A stretch of DNA of 36,449 nucleotides from NCBI GenBank assembly GCA_001313365.1, contig BBFS01000044.1:1-36449 (forward strand), given 5' to 3'. The notes under the pieces are model-generated. The model saw only the letters and a program-made list of their open reading frames with translations. It was not told the DNA's origin and searched no databases. A program made the position numbers and the translations under genes. Source of the DNA: Paenarthrobacter nitroguajacolicus JCM 14115. Lineage in GTDB: Bacteria; Actinomycetota; Actinomycetes; Actinomycetales; Micrococcaceae. Positions 1-11,168 of this stretch are shown here, piece by piece (position 1 is the stretch's first letter; each line of letters opens with the position of its first letter).

Positions 1-1235
1 CCGATGCCCTGGCCCTGCAGGACATGCCCCACTATGCTTCGTCGGCCATGGACGGGTGGGCCGTCAACGGCAGCGGTCCATGGATCCTGACCGAGCCCGG
101 GCAGCGGCTGGCACCGCACCAAGCGAGTCCCATTGTCACCGGGGGTCTGATACCGCCCGGTGCCAAGGCTGTTCTACGCAGCGAGAGCGGCGTTATTACC
201 ACGGACGACGACGGCCTGCCGGTTCTTGCGCTGGGCGGCACCGCCAAACCGGGCGAGCCCCGCAACGGCCAACACATCCGTAAAGCTGCAGAAGAGGCCG
301 CTGAGGGTGACGTCCTGTTGAAAGCCGGCACAGTATTGAATCCGGCGCATATTGCCTTGGCAGCGCTGGCGGGTTTGGACCACTTGGAAGTCCTCGGAAA
401 ACCGTTGGTCCGGTTCCTCCTGACAGGTTCGGAAGTGGTGGCCCGGGGGGGTGTTCCCATGCCCGGGCAGGTCAGGGACACCTTCGGCCCGCAGCTGGGT
501 GCCGTCGTCGGGCTCTTGGGCGGTATAGCAGGGGAGCAGCTCAAGGTGGGCGACAGCTACGAGGAGTGGATTGCCGCACTTCGGGACACAGAGCCCTCAG
601 CAGATGAACTGACACCGGACGAACCGTACGTTGAAGCGGAGGCCCCTGCCGACGTCGTTGTTACTACGGGCGGAACGGGACGCTCGGGAACGGACCACCT
701 CCGCAAAGCCGTGGCTGAGCTGGGTGGCAGTTTGCTGATCGATGGCATCGCGATGCGGCCGGGTCATCCTGCCGTGTTGGCAGAGCTGCCCGATGGCCGG
801 TTCGTGTTGGGGGGGCTGCCGGGGGGGAATCCGCTCGCCGCGATGATGGCCTTGTTTACCGTGGGCGGCCCGCTTCTGGCTGCTTTGGGCCACGGTCGCT
901 TGGAAGAAGTGGGCGAGGTTCCCTGTGGCACGACTATCGACGCCGACCCCGGCCGGACCCGCTTGATGCCGTTCAAGCTCGTGTACGGGCTGGCGTCGCC
1001 GGCGCAGCATGCAGGTCCCGGAATGATGCGTGGCCTGGCAGGCGCACACGGTGTGATGGTGGTGCCGCCCCACGGTGTTCAGCTGGGCGAGATGGTGCCA
1101 GCGTTCGCATTGCCTTGGGGGAAACCGCTGCCCGTGCCGAAGGCGCCGGAGGACAAGGCCCGAAAAGCCGCGCCCCCCCGGCAACAGAGGAAGGCTCCTT
1201 CCGGACCGGTTGACTGGAGCGCGTTGGACGCTTGA
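1..1235 (+). CDS. moeA: Molybdopterin molybdenumtransferase MoeA, 5' end outside the window
   Basis: MoeA-family proteins insert molybdate into adenylylated molybdopterin, the last common step of Mo-cofactor synthesis in the cytoplasm. The frame is already open at the left edge, and the first visible residues end in SAMDGWAV, the conserved MoeA N-terminal motif, so only a few dozen residues should be missing. Further family marks are VTGGLIPPGA, GSEVV followed by PGQVRDT, the MoCF_biosynth motif TTGGTGRSGTDHL, and RPGHPAVLA with LPGGNPLAAMM. The C-terminal tail is Lys/Arg/Pro-rich. The whole gene stays in one frame despite several G runs. It ends about 50 bases before the molybdoenzyme gene, and with fdhD it forms a cofactor-and-enzyme cluster. 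Family assignment is firm. Whether this copy is dedicated to the neighbouring oxidoreductase is inference. Confidence 0.9.
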   Translation, partial: DALALQDMPHYASSAMDGWAVNGSGPWILTEPGQRLAPHQASPIVTGGLIPPGAKAVLRSESGVITTDDDGLPVLALGGTAKPGEPRNGQHIRKAAEEAAEGDVLLKAGTVLNPAHIALAALAGLDHLEVLGKPLVRFLLTGSEVVARGGVPMPGQVRDTFGPQLGAVVGLLGGIAGEQLKVGDSYEEWIAALRDTEPSADELTPDEPYVEAEAPADVVVTTGGTGRSGTDHLRKAVAELGGSLLIDGIAMRPGHPAVLAELPDGRFVLGGLPGGNPLAAMMALFTVGGPLLAALGHGRLEEVGEVPCGTTIDADPGRTRLMPFKLVYGLASPAQHAGPGMMRGLAGAHGVMVVPPHGVQLGEMVPAFALPWGKPLPVPKAPEDKARKAAPPRQQRKAPSGPVDWSALDA

Positions 1236-1286
1236 GGGGCGCCTTGAGCGGATTCTGGACTGAAGACAAAGTGCAATGATGGACTC

Positions 1287-3609
1287 ATGAACAGGCATGC
1301 TCCAGAACAGGACATCAACGAAGATGACCTGCAAATCCACCCGCCCAAACAAGCCGCGGCAGGCCTTAAAGCTGTCACGGTTGCCCTCGAACGAGGTTAT
1401 GCCCAAGCCGGAGTGACCCGCACGGTCCGTTCCATGCTCAGGGTCAACCAGCATGATGGTTTTGACTGCCCTGGGTGTGCATGGCCGGAATCGATCACCG
1501 GCAGGCGCAGCCCCCCCGCAGAGTTTTGCGAGAACGGCGCCAAGGCCATCGCCGAGGAGAGCACCACCCGGACAGTCGGTGCCGAATTCTGGGCGAAGCA
1601 TTCCCTTGCGGACCTCGAGGACAAGACGGAGTACTGGCTGGGAAGCCAAGGAAGACTTTCCGAGCCGGTTGTCATCAAACCAGGCGACACCCACTATTCT
1701 CCGATCAGTTGGACTGACGCCTTCGCTTTGATCGGCGAACACATCAATGCCACCACACCAGATAAGTGTGTGTTCTACACCTCCGGCCGGACGGCCAACG
1801 AGACGGCCTTCATGTACCAGTTGTTTGCGCGGAGCTCGGCACCAACAACCTTCCGGATTGCTCCAACATGTGCCACGAGTCCTCCGGCAGCGCCCTCAAC
1901 CCGACCATCGGAATCGGCAAAGGCACTGTTTCCTTGGAGGACATCCACCATGCGGAGCTGGTTCTGGTTGTGGGCCAAAACCCTGGAACCAATCACCCGC
2001 GCATGCTGTCCGCCCTCCGCGACTGCAAGAACAACGGCGGAAAAATCATCGCCGTCAACCCGCTTCCCGAAGCCGGTCTCCTGAACTTTAAGGACCCCCC
2101 CAGTCCCTCAACGGTGTTATCGGCGGAGGCACCACCATCGCTGATGAGTTCCTGCAGATCAAAGTGGGCGGCGATCTCGCGTTGTTCCAGGCGCTGGGCC
2201 ACCTGCTCCTGGAGGAAGAGAAACGCAAACCAGGGACCGTCGTCGACCATTCCTTCATCGGGAAGCAGACCGAAGCTTCGAAGCCTACAAGGAAGCCCGT
2301 TCGGTGTTGGACTGGGCTGAGACGGAACGCGCAACAGGCTGAGCCGGGAAGAGATCACCAACGCGGCCGGGATGATGGCGGAGTCGAAGGGAACCATCAT
2401 CTGCTGGGCGCTCGGATTGACCCAGCAACCGCACTCTGTGGATACGCTCCGCGAGATCATCAACCTCCTCCTGCTCCAGGGCAACTTCGGCAAGCGGGGG
2501 GGAGCCGGCGCCTGTCCCGTCCGGGGGGGCCACTCGAACGTGCAGGGCGACCGGACCATGGGCATCTGGGAGAAACCCAAGGAATCCTTCCTGCCGCGCT
2601 GGACAAGGAGTTCGGCTTCCACATGCCGCGGGATCACGGCTATGACTCAGTGGAAACCCAGCACGCCCTGGAAAAGGGTGAAGTGGATGTCTTCGTCTCG
2701 ATGGGTGGAAACTTCGCGGCGGCTGGATCGGACACCGCAGCTTGGAAGATGGCCTGAAGAAGGCGGGACTCACCGTCCACATCTCCACCAAGCCCAACCG
2801 GGCACACATCGTCCACGGCAAGACGTCCCTGATCCTGCCCACGCTTGGCCGGACGGACACTGATGACAAGCACCCCCCCAAAGGCAAGCAATTCCTCTCG
2901 GTGGAGGACTCCATGTCCGTCATCCACAAAACGCAGGGACGGCTGGAGCCTGTTTCAGAACACCTCCTGAGCGAACCGGTGATTGTGGCACGAATGGCCC
3001 AAGCGACGCTGGGGGGACAGCCACAGTGTGGACTGGCGTGCCATGGCCGAGGACTACGACGTGATACGCGACCATATCTCCCGCGTCATTCCCGGCTTTG
3101 AGGACTTCACGCCCGGGTCCGCACCAAGAACGGCTTCGTCCTCCCCAACCCTCCCAGGGATACCCGTACCTTTGCCACGGACATCGGCAAGGGGGGGCGT
3201 TTCTCCGTTCGGCCGCTTGAGTACCTTGAGGCTCCGGCAGGCCATCTGATCCTCCAGACTGTCCGCAGCCACGACCAATACAACACCACGTTCTACGGCC
3301 TGGATGACCGGTACCGCGGTGTCTCGGACGGCCGCCGGGTGATCCTGGTCAGTCCTGGTGACCTGCAGGAATTGGGCTTCGAGGACCGCGACCTGGTGGA
3401 TGTCATCTCTACTTTCGCGGGGACGGAGCGCCGTGCCAACAAGTTCCGCCTCATCGGGTACCCCCCACGGCCAAAGGATGCGCCGCAGCGTACTTCCCGG
3501 AGGCCAACGCCTGGTGCACCGGGAACTGGTGGCCCGGGAATCGAACACCCCCCCCGGCTACAAAGCAATGACCGTGCGCTTCGTGAAGCATGAGGAGAAC
3601 GGATCCTGA
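1287..3609 (+). CDS. FdhF/YdeP-family molybdopterin oxidoreductase, broken by homopolymer frameshifts
   Basis: This is a molybdopterin-dependent oxidoreductase of the formate dehydrogenase-like YdeP group, about 774 residues after rejoining fragments, close to the usual size. It begins at an ATG (MNRHAPEQD) and carries the YdeP hallmark DGFDCPGCAWP (Cys 61 and 64). Around residue 193 follows SNMCHESSG, where Cys is the likely Mo ligand by position. Later pieces, in different frames, give VGQNPGTNHPRML, ITNAAGMMAESKGTIICWA, LLLLQGNFGKRGGAGACPVRGG, SMGGNFAAAGSDT and a C-terminal Mo-dinucleotide-binding domain with RSHDQYNTTFYGLDDRYRG. At least seven frame changes occur, mostly at runs of five or more G/C, all in the coding strand and co-linear with the family. 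The stop lies 1 base before fdhD, so the two are co-transcribed. The true substrate is unknown; formate is a family-level guess. Confidence 0.85.
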
Positions 3610-3610
3610 T

Positions 3611-4531
3611 ATGGGACGAGTAACCCAGCGCCGCAAGGTTCACAAGTTTGTCCTGGATGGCTCACCGCAGGCTTTGGAGCATCCCATCCGCTTCAAGGAA
3701 GACGTCCTGGCCGTGGAGGAACCGCTGGAGATCCGCTTGGGTGACATGTCTTTCTCCGTGACCATGCGGACCCCCCCGGAGACGACTTCGACCTCGTTGC
3801 GGGATTCCTGGTCTCGGAAGGGATCGTGTGGGAGCCGGGTCAGCTGGTCTCGGAGCGTTTCTGCGCTGGTGAGGACGAGAACGGGGTGCAGACCTTTAAT
3901 GTGGTGGATGCACAGCTTCGGCCTGACGTTGAACGACCCGACACCGGCCGCAACGTCTACACCTCCAGCTCGTGCGGAATTTGCGGCACGGACTCCATTG
4001 ATGCCGTTCGCAAGTCCTCGCACCACAGCCCCCCCAAGGAAGACCGCATCACTGTTCCGGTACGGGCGCTCGCCGCATTGCCGGACCGCCTCCGTGAGGC
4101 GCAGGCGGTCTTTGACAAGACCGGTGGCGTGCACGCTGCCGGCCTTTTCAGGATCCACGACGACGGCACTACGGAGCTGCTCTGCCTCCGGGAGGACGTG
4201 GGCAGCACAACGCCGTGGATAAAGTGGTGGGCTGGGCCTTGCGGGCGGGCATGTTGCCCCCCCTCAAGGGGACTGTCCTTCAGGTTTCGGGCCGGGCTTC
4301 GTTTGAGCTTGTTCAGAAGGCTGCCATGGCAGGAATACCCGTATTGGCGGCTGTGAGCGCACCCTCAGCCTTGCGGCGGAACTAGCGGAGGAAACGGGGG
4401 GGATTACCTTGGCCGGTTTCAGCCGCGGGCTCAGCCTCAATGTTTATGCCGGGCGGGAGAGAATCGTTGCAGAAGCTGCTCAAACGGACCCGCAGGCCGT
4501 GGGGGATAGCCGGCAATCACTTGGCTATTGA
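3611..4531 (+). CDS. fdhD: FdhD, sulfurtransferase for molybdoenzyme activation
   Basis: FdhD carries sulfur from a cysteine desulfurase to the Mo cofactor of formate dehydrogenase-type enzymes. The ATG sits one base after the oxidoreductase stop ([13 protein letters not shown]). Expected family features appear in order: an EEPLEIRL segment near residue 36-43, the FLVSEGIV region, the essential SSCGICG motif (Cys near 121 and 124), [11 protein letters not shown], a [16 protein letters not shown] segment recovered across a frame change near 4205, and a C-terminal [20 protein letters not shown] segment. Frame changes near C/G runs at about 3773, 4200, 4260 and 4355-4400 must be corrected. The corrected length is about 306 residues, typical of the family. 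The stop at 4529-4531 is assigned in the corrected last frame (DSRQSLGY). Linkage to the molybdoenzyme makes the role very likely. Confidence 0.87.
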
Positions 4532-4590
4532 GCTGGAACAACGTAGATTTTATCCATCGATTGGAAGCGCGGCGACCCAAGTTTCGCCGT

Positions 4591-4619
4591 CCGCGCCCTG
4601 CAGTTTTGGGGGGGCGCGG
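4591..4619 (+). terminator. GC-rich hairpin after fdhD, possible terminator
   Basis: CCGCGCCC (4591-4598) pairs with GGGCGCGG (4612-4619) around a 13-base loop, 60 bases after the fdhD stop and before the mannosidase start. There is no clear U tract, so termination is only plausible. Part of the right arm is a G run whose length may be overcalled. Confidence 0.4.
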
Positions 4620-4664
4620 TAACAATCCCTGTCACCCAGCGAACGCCCAAAGGGGGGGAATTAA

Positions 4665-7600
4665 TTGCACGACGACCGCCGGATCACTGAACAGCGTCTC
4701 GATCGATTTGTTCGGGAACGCATTCTTCCGGCCATTTACGGCAGGGCGATTCCGCTTCAGCTCAGCAGCTGGGACGCGCCAGGCGAACCCGTGCCTGCCG
4801 CGGAAGCGCTGCGCCAGGTCTTCACTCCGCAGGAGCCCGGCGCCGCGTGGGGGCAAGGCCTGGAGCACCAAGTGGCTGCGCCTCCAGGGAGAGGTGCCGC
4901 AGGACTGGGGGGGAATGACGGATTCCACCACTGTGGAGATCATCGTCGATCTTGGCTTCAACAGCGATGTCCCGGGGGGGTTTCAGTGTGAAGGCACCGC
5001 ATGGCGCTCCGATGGAAGCATCATCAAGGCGATCTCGCCCAGGAACTTCCACGTTCCGCTCAAGCTTCTGGGCGGAGGGCACTCCGTTGACTTCTATGTG
5101 GAGGCTGCCGCCAACCCGGATGTAGCGCAAGGATGGTCCTTCGCCCCCCACGCCGTTGGGGGGGATAAGGCCACTTCCGGCGAGGAGCCCCGGTACCGCC
5201 TGGGCCGCATAGCAATCGCTGAACTGAACGAAACCGTGTGGGAACTCAACCAGGACATCTGGACCCTCAGCGGCTTGATGCACGAACTTCCCATGGACAT
5301 GCCCCCGGCGCCATGAGATCCTGCGCGCCCTTGAACGCATGCTGGACATTATGGATCCGGACGACATTGCCGGAACCGCTGCCGCAGGCCGTGCAGAGCT
5401 GATGCAGGTCCTCAGCCGTCCCGCCTACGCGTCCGCCCATGAACTCCTGGCTACCGGCCACGCACACATCGACTCCGCCTGGCTGTGGCCCGTCCGCGAA
5501 ACCATCCGCAAATGTGCCCGTACTTTCTCCAACGTGGTGGCCTTGATGGATGAAGACCCGGACTTCGTTTTTTCTTGCTCATCGGCCCAGCAGATGGCGT
5601 GGATGAAGGAGTTCTTCCCTGAGCTCTTTGTGCGCATCAGGGAAAAAGTGAAGGCAGGCCAGTTCGTTCCGGTGGGTGGCATGTGGGTGGAATCAGACAC
5701 CAATATGCCAGGCGGCGAGGCCATGGCCCGCCAGTTCGTGGAAGGCAAGAGTTTCTTCCTGAACGAGTTCGATATCGAGTGCCAGGAAGCTTGGCTGCCG
5801 GATTCATTTGGCTATTCAGGTGCCATCCCCCAGATCGTCAAGGAAGCCGGTTCGCGCTGGTTCCTCACGCAGAAAATTTCCTGGAACAAGGTCAACCGGA
5901 TGCCTCACCACACCTTTGCGTGGGAGGGCATCGACGGCACGCGGCTGTTTACGCACTTCCCGCCCGTGGACACTTACAACGCTGAACTGCACGGACGTGA
6001 ATTGGCCCATGCACAGCGTAATTACCGCGATCACGGCCGCGGGACCATGTCCTTGGTGCCGTTTGGCTACGGCGACGGCGGTGGCGGACCGACGCGCGAA
6101 ATGGTTGCCGCTGCGCATCGTACGGCGGATTTGGAAGGCTCCCCCCCGAAGGTCCGCATGGGCACTGCCAGGGATTTCTTCACGAAAGCCGAGGCCGAGT
6201 ACAGCAATCTGCCGGTCTGGGTGGGTGAGATGTACCTGGAAATGCACCGTGGAACGTACACGAGCCAGGCCAAGACCAAACGTGGCAACCGTCGGAGCGA
6301 ACACCTCCTGCGTGAGGCCGAGCTGTGGTGTGCCACTGCCGCTGTCCGGCTCGGTCCGGCATACTCCTATCCCGCGGACGAACTCAAACGTCTCTGGCGG
6401 CTGGTCCTGCTCCAGCAGTTCCACGACATCCTTCCGGGCAGCTCCATCGCCTGGGTCCACGAGGATGCAGAGCGCAACTACGAGGCCATAGCCAGGAATC
6501 TCGAGGACATCATCAACCAGGCCGCTCAGGCTTGGTGGGCGAGGGGGGGATCAGCAGTTCCTCTTGAACGCCGCGCCGCATCAGCGCAACGGCGTGCCTG
6601 CATTGGGTGCGGCCCAGGCAACGACGCCGGATTCCAGTGTTCAGCTGGACGAGCTGGAGGACGGCTACGTCTTGGACAACGGCATCATCCGCGCGGTCCT
6701 GAACCAGGACGGCCTGCTGACGTCCTTGATTGACCACGCCAGCGGCCGCGACGCCATCGCTCCAGGACAGGCCGGGAACCTGCTCGAGCTTTTCAGGGAC
6801 ACTCCGAACGAGTGGGACGCCTGGGACATCGAAGAGTTCTATCGCCGAAACGTCACACCACTGACCCAAGCGGATGGCGTCGATGTTGAGCGTTCGCGGG
6901 CCGGCGTCGTCGTCGTGGTCAAACGCAAGGTGGGTGCCTCGACCATCACCCAACGCCTGACTCTCGACGCCGGTGCGGCGTCGTTGGGGGGGATCGCCAC
7001 CACGGTGGACTGGCAGGAACGCGAAAAGATGCTCAAGATCGCCTTCCCGCTGGATGTCAGGCGGATCGTTCAGCGGCGGAAACCCAGTTCGGTCACGTAT
7101 TCCGGCCGACGCACACCAACACATCCTGGGAAGCGGCCAAGTTTGAGATCTGCGCCCACCGCTGGATCCACGTCGCCGAGCCCGGCTACGGCGTTGCAGT
7201 AAGCAACTCCTCAAGCTACGGGCACGACGTCACCAGGGCCGTCCGTGCCGATGGCGGAACCACGACGACGGTCCGCACCTCGCTGCTTCGCTCCGCCCGG
7301 TTCCCGGACCCGGAAGCAGACCGCGGAAGCCACACACTTGAGGTGTCCATCAGGCCGGGCGCTGCGATCGCCGATGCCGTGGAAGAGGGCTACCGCACCA
7401 ACCTGAAGCCGAGGTTCATCTCCGGCGAAAGACCCGTGGAACCGCTGCTTTCCGTGTCCAATCCGGCAATCGTGGTGGAGGCTGTCAAGCTGGCCGAAGA
7501 CGGTTCGGGCGATGTTATTGTCCGGCTCTACGAATCGTTGGGGGGAGCGCTCAACGGGCTTCCTAAAGGCCAACTTTGAGTGCTCCGATGCATCTGCCAC

Positions 7601-7715
7601 GGACTTGCTGGAGCGCCCCTCGGAAGCCCCCCCGGAGTGGCTGTGGAGGAGGGGGCCCGTGGTCAAGCTGGTGCTCCGGCCTTTCCAGCTGGTAACGCTG
7701 CGGCTGATTCGCTGA
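4665..7715 (+). CDS. Alpha-mannosidase, glycoside hydrolase family 38, frameshifted in assembly
   Basis: This is a GH38 (class II, Zn-dependent) alpha-mannosidase that would trim alpha-mannosides in the cytoplasm; no signal peptide is visible. I place the start at a TTG at 4665 (LHDDRRITEQRLDRF), preceded by a purine-rich GGGGAA stretch. An N-terminal domain (about 1-260) includes GEVPQDWGG. The catalytic domain has GHAHIDSAWLWPVRET (about 264-279; His and Asp are Zn ligands) and WLPDSFGYSG, with the expected Asp nucleophile near 379. LQQFHDILPGSSIAWV follows near 583. The middle and C-terminal beta domains continue to a stop at 7713-7715. Frame changes occur near 4850, 5310, 6545, 7060-7075 and 7548. 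The corrected length, about 1,016 residues, fits the family. It appears to be a single transcription unit. Confidence 0.92.
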
Positions 7716-7727
7716 TTCGCTGATTGG
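7704..7727 (+). repeat. Three-unit 8-bp tandem repeat over the mannosidase stop codon
   Basis: The unit CTGATTCG occurs at 7704-7711 and 7712-7719, and a third copy with one change (CTGATTGG) at 7720-7727. The TGA stop of the mannosidase lies inside the second unit. Probably slippage-derived. Confidence 0.7.
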
Positions 7728-7751
7728 CGCGGATTCGCTGGGCCGCCTGCG

Positions 7752-8766
7752 TTACTCCGCCAGTTCCGCGTCGATAGCGTCTTTCAACACTTGAACCCGA
7801 ACGGGAATCACAGTGTCATGGTGTTTGATTTGGGCTGAGACGTTCTTCGAGAAGACATCCTCAACCAAGGTGGGCATGTCCTTCACGCCGTTAAGGTAGC
7901 GCTTGGCGGCAAAGTCGAATTCTGACCTGTTGTTCTTTATCCGGGTGTTGAGAGCCTTGAGTTCGTCGGCGATCTTGAGGTATTCCGCTTCCGGGGGGGC
8001 GTTCCGGGCGGTGGCGTCATCGACCTTCTTGACGTATTCATCCTTAAGCCGAACAAACTCGTTGTAGTTCTCCTCGGACTTCGCGGTTGTTTCTGCGTGC
8101 GATTCGAGCTGTGCAATCTCGTTGTCCAGGGTGCGGGCAAACTCAACGTAGGAGACGTTCTTGGACTGCTTGAGTTGATTGACGGCTTCCCGGCAAGGAA
8201 CAGCTGCTTGAGTCAAGAGCGTTTGGCGTTCCCGGAGGTTGGCTGCTTTGGAGCCCACAAAGAGTCCGCTGCACCCGGCATCTTCCCTGAACAGGCCTTC
8301 GAACAGGGGGGTATGACTCCACCAGGCCCTCCATGGAGTCGAGGTAGGCCTGGTAGGAATCATCCAGCTGGGCTACAGCCACACCGATCCCATCCGCTTC
8401 TTCACCAGCGCCGTAGCCAGTCTGCACATCGTTTAAGGCAGTCCGAGCGGAAATGACGGCCTGTTGGAACTCATCCCGCTCTTTGACGGAGTTCTTCTCC
8501 GCCTCTTCACGGGAAGCGGGGGCATTGCGCGCCTTTTTGTACGCGGCCAGATAGGCGTTGACCGCGGGCTGGATCTTGCCCCCCCTTGCCTCAACGAGTG
8601 CCGTCAGGCGCTGGTCCTTGATGAGGGCCAGGCTTTCCCTGCGCTGCTGACCGGCGAAGTTGGTCAAGGCGATCACCACTACCGAGGCAACCACCGCCAC
8701 CACAACGGCAATACTAATAGCGATAAGGACCGGACGGCGCTTACTGCGAACGGGCTCAATGGTCAT
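7752..8766 (-). CDS. Membrane-anchored helical protein of unknown function, copy B of a tandem pair
   Basis: I do not recognise the family. The corrected product is about 338 residues, starting with ATG at 8766 (MTIEPVRSKRRPVL). A basic N-terminus is followed by one hydrophobic span (about 13-35). The rest is predicted outside the cell, rich in Ala, Glu, Lys and Gln and apparently helical. One frame change near 8307-8312 at a G run separates the N-terminal half from the half that ends DAIDAELAE. The only two cysteines in the corrected frame lie in AGCSGLF and AAVPCREAV, 26 residues apart. The gene starts two bases after the stop of the related upstream gene, so they are translationally adjacent. 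The layout suggests an extracytoplasmic structural or binding protein; no enzymatic motif is seen. Confidence 0.75.
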
Positions 8767-8768
8767 CG

Positions 8769-9671
8769 CTACTTCCCCCCCTCACCTGATGCTGCATCGA
8801 ACTGTTCCAGGCTCTTCTTGAGAACGCCCTCAAATTCGGAGTTGGAGCTGTTGGCGCTTTCGATGATCTTTGAGTATTTGTCCTTGGTGGCAGTTTCATA
8901 TGTTGTTTGTGCCTTGGCGAACGCATCATTAATGTCCAACAGTGCCAGGCCGGCAATGGTGCTCTTGCTGAGGCGCTCAAAGGTGTCCTTGCTATCAAGC
9001 ACTTCCTGTTGCTTGTCCCGCTGCCCGCGGATGACGGCCTCTACGTCCGTGAGCAGGGTGGTGGTCTCTGCGTCGACTCCATCCTTGGCGGTGCCCAGCG
9101 CGGCCAGACACTCGTCAGCGCTCTTGACGTAGTCCTGGGCGTAGGACTCACTTGCAACGTTCAGCGATGAATGCAGGGCCGCACACGGCCCGCCCACGGA
9201 GCGGTAGATGTTGGTGGTGTTGATTACCAGTTGGTCGTTGTAGGCGATCACCGCACCGTACTGATCCTTGAAGCGGTTGAAGGATTCGGCGACTCCCTGA
9301 CCCTGCAGTGCCGGCGATTCCGCCATGTGTTCCAAGCGGTCACGATTTGCCTGCGACTCACGCACGATGCGCTCACGGTCCTGGCTGAGGACTTTGTCCA
9401 CTTCCGCCTGTCCCGCTTTTTCGGAAATGGCGTTCGAGTACCGGCCCGAAAACTGTTGGACCAAAGGATCGTAGAGGTTCATCGAGTTGTCCACAATGAC
9501 GCGTTGCTTGTCCAAACGGGCAACGTCGGCACGTCCTGGCTCTGTTGGCCGGGAGACCGCAAACCAGATGCCAAGCCCCCCCGCGGCCACCAACGCCACT
9601 ACTAGGGCGACCACTATGAGTGCCGCCCGTTTGGAACCACCGCGTCCGGGTTCGCTGATTGTTTCTTCCAA
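8769..9671 (-). CDS. Membrane-anchored helical protein of unknown function, copy A of a tandem pair
   Basis: This is an intact 300-residue frame. The start is taken as TTG at 9671 (then EETISEPGRGG), just after the purine-rich GGGGGGATAAGAAG on the coding strand. Residues about 14-38 form one membrane span (ALIVVALVVALVAAGGLGIW), and the remainder is a polar helical domain outside the membrane. Its two cysteines, in GGPCAALHSS and SADECLAALG, are 25 residues apart, closely matching the spacing in the downstream gene. General order (span, RFKDQYGAV-like middle segment, Cys pair, long helical tail) also matches, so I infer an old tandem duplication. It follows the amino-acid ABC transporter ATPase gene after 44 bases containing a 15-bp tandem repeat. 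No known domain is recognised. Confidence 0.8.
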   Translation of the reverse strand: MEETISEPGRGGSKRAALIVVALVVALVAAGGLGIWFAVSRPTEPGRADVARLDKQRVIVDNSMNLYDPLVQQFSGRYSNAISEKAGQAEVDKVLSQDRERIVRESQANRDRLEHMAESPALQGQGVAESFNRFKDQYGAVIAYNDQLVINTTNIYRSVGGPCAALHSSLNVASESYAQDYVKSADECLAALGTAKDGVDAETTTLLTDVEAVIRGQRDKQQEVLDSKDTFERLSKSTIAGLALLDINDAFAKAQTTYETATKDKYSKIIESANSSNSEFEGVLKKSLEQFDAASGEGGK

Positions 9672-9687
9672 CTTCTTATCCCCCCAT

Positions 9688-9715
9688 ATTTGTGAACCAC
9701 TTATTTGTGAACCAC

Positions 9716-9717
<2 letters not shown>
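9688..9717 (-). repeat. 15-bp tandem duplication at the end of the ABC ATPase gene
   Basis: Two perfect head-to-tail copies of ATTTGTGAACCACTT (plus strand) lie at 9688-9702 and 9703-9717. On the coding (minus) strand the duplicated unit is TAAGTGGTTCACAAA. The TAA of the ATPase gene (9716-9718) is therefore repeated in frame 15 bases later. It sits between two genes of the same operon. Confidence 0.85.
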
Positions 9718-10512
<795 letters not shown>

Positions 10513-10526
<14 letters not shown>

Positions 10527-11168
10527 AGCGGTCCAATCTCTTTTCCACGGCGGATTGCGCAGTGGAAAGAACCAGGCAAATCACCCAATAAACCAGGGCT
10601 GCCTGCAGGTAAAGGGCCATGAACTCCTGGCTGAATGCGGCGATCTGCTGTGCGTTGCGGAACAGTTCAGTAACCAGGATGAGCGAGGCGAGGGACGTGT
10701 CTTTCACCAGGGAAATGAAGGTGTTGGACAACGGAGGAACGGACACCCGTGCTGCCTGCGGAAGGATGATGCGCACCAGGGCCTGCGGACGGGACATTCC
10801 GATAGTGTGGCCGGCTTCCCATTGGCCTTCGGCACGGAGAGGATGGCAGCACGGATGATCTCGCTGCGTACCCGCCCACGTTCAGGGAGAAGGCAATGAT
10901 GGCGCTTGGCCAGGGATCAAGCCGGATGCCGATGCTGGGCAAGCCGAAGAAGATGACAAAGAGCTGCACCAGCAGCGGAGTACCGCGGATCACCGAGACG
11001 TAGAAGCGGCCGATGCCCGAGAGCAGCCAGTTTGGCTCAGGCGCATCAGGCAACCACCAGCGCGAGCACCAAGCCGAAGGCGAAGGACGCGAGGGTCAGC
11101 GGAATGGTCCCCGTGATGGCGCCGGTGATGAGTGGACCGAAGGAACTCCAGATGAGGTCCCAGTTCAT
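10513..11168 (-). CDS. Polar amino-acid ABC transporter, permease
   Basis: Integral-membrane permease of the HisM/GlnP type. ATG at 11168 directly follows the TAG of the binding-protein gene (TAGATG), giving [18 protein letters not shown]. Segments in order: a first span ([20 protein letters not shown]), [20 protein letters not shown], and the cytoplasmic EAA-type loop [20 protein letters not shown] that contacts the ATPase. Last come [14 protein letters not shown] and a final span ending LDRYVAH. Frame changes near 11045 and 10825-10870 need correction. The length of about 218 residues is normal. One permease gene suggests a homodimeric channel. Confidence 0.92.

Noticed and set aside
597..1742. 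A 381-codon minus-strand frame across moeA and the start of the oxidoreductase
   Set aside because: Low-complexity composition, no family resemblance, and complete overlap with two recognisable plus-strand genes.
1287..3609. A decaying pseudogene or programmed frameshifting in the oxidoreductase gene
   Set aside because: The breaks are too many, they lie mainly at G/C runs, and the same pattern affects essential genes. Sequencing error explains them better.
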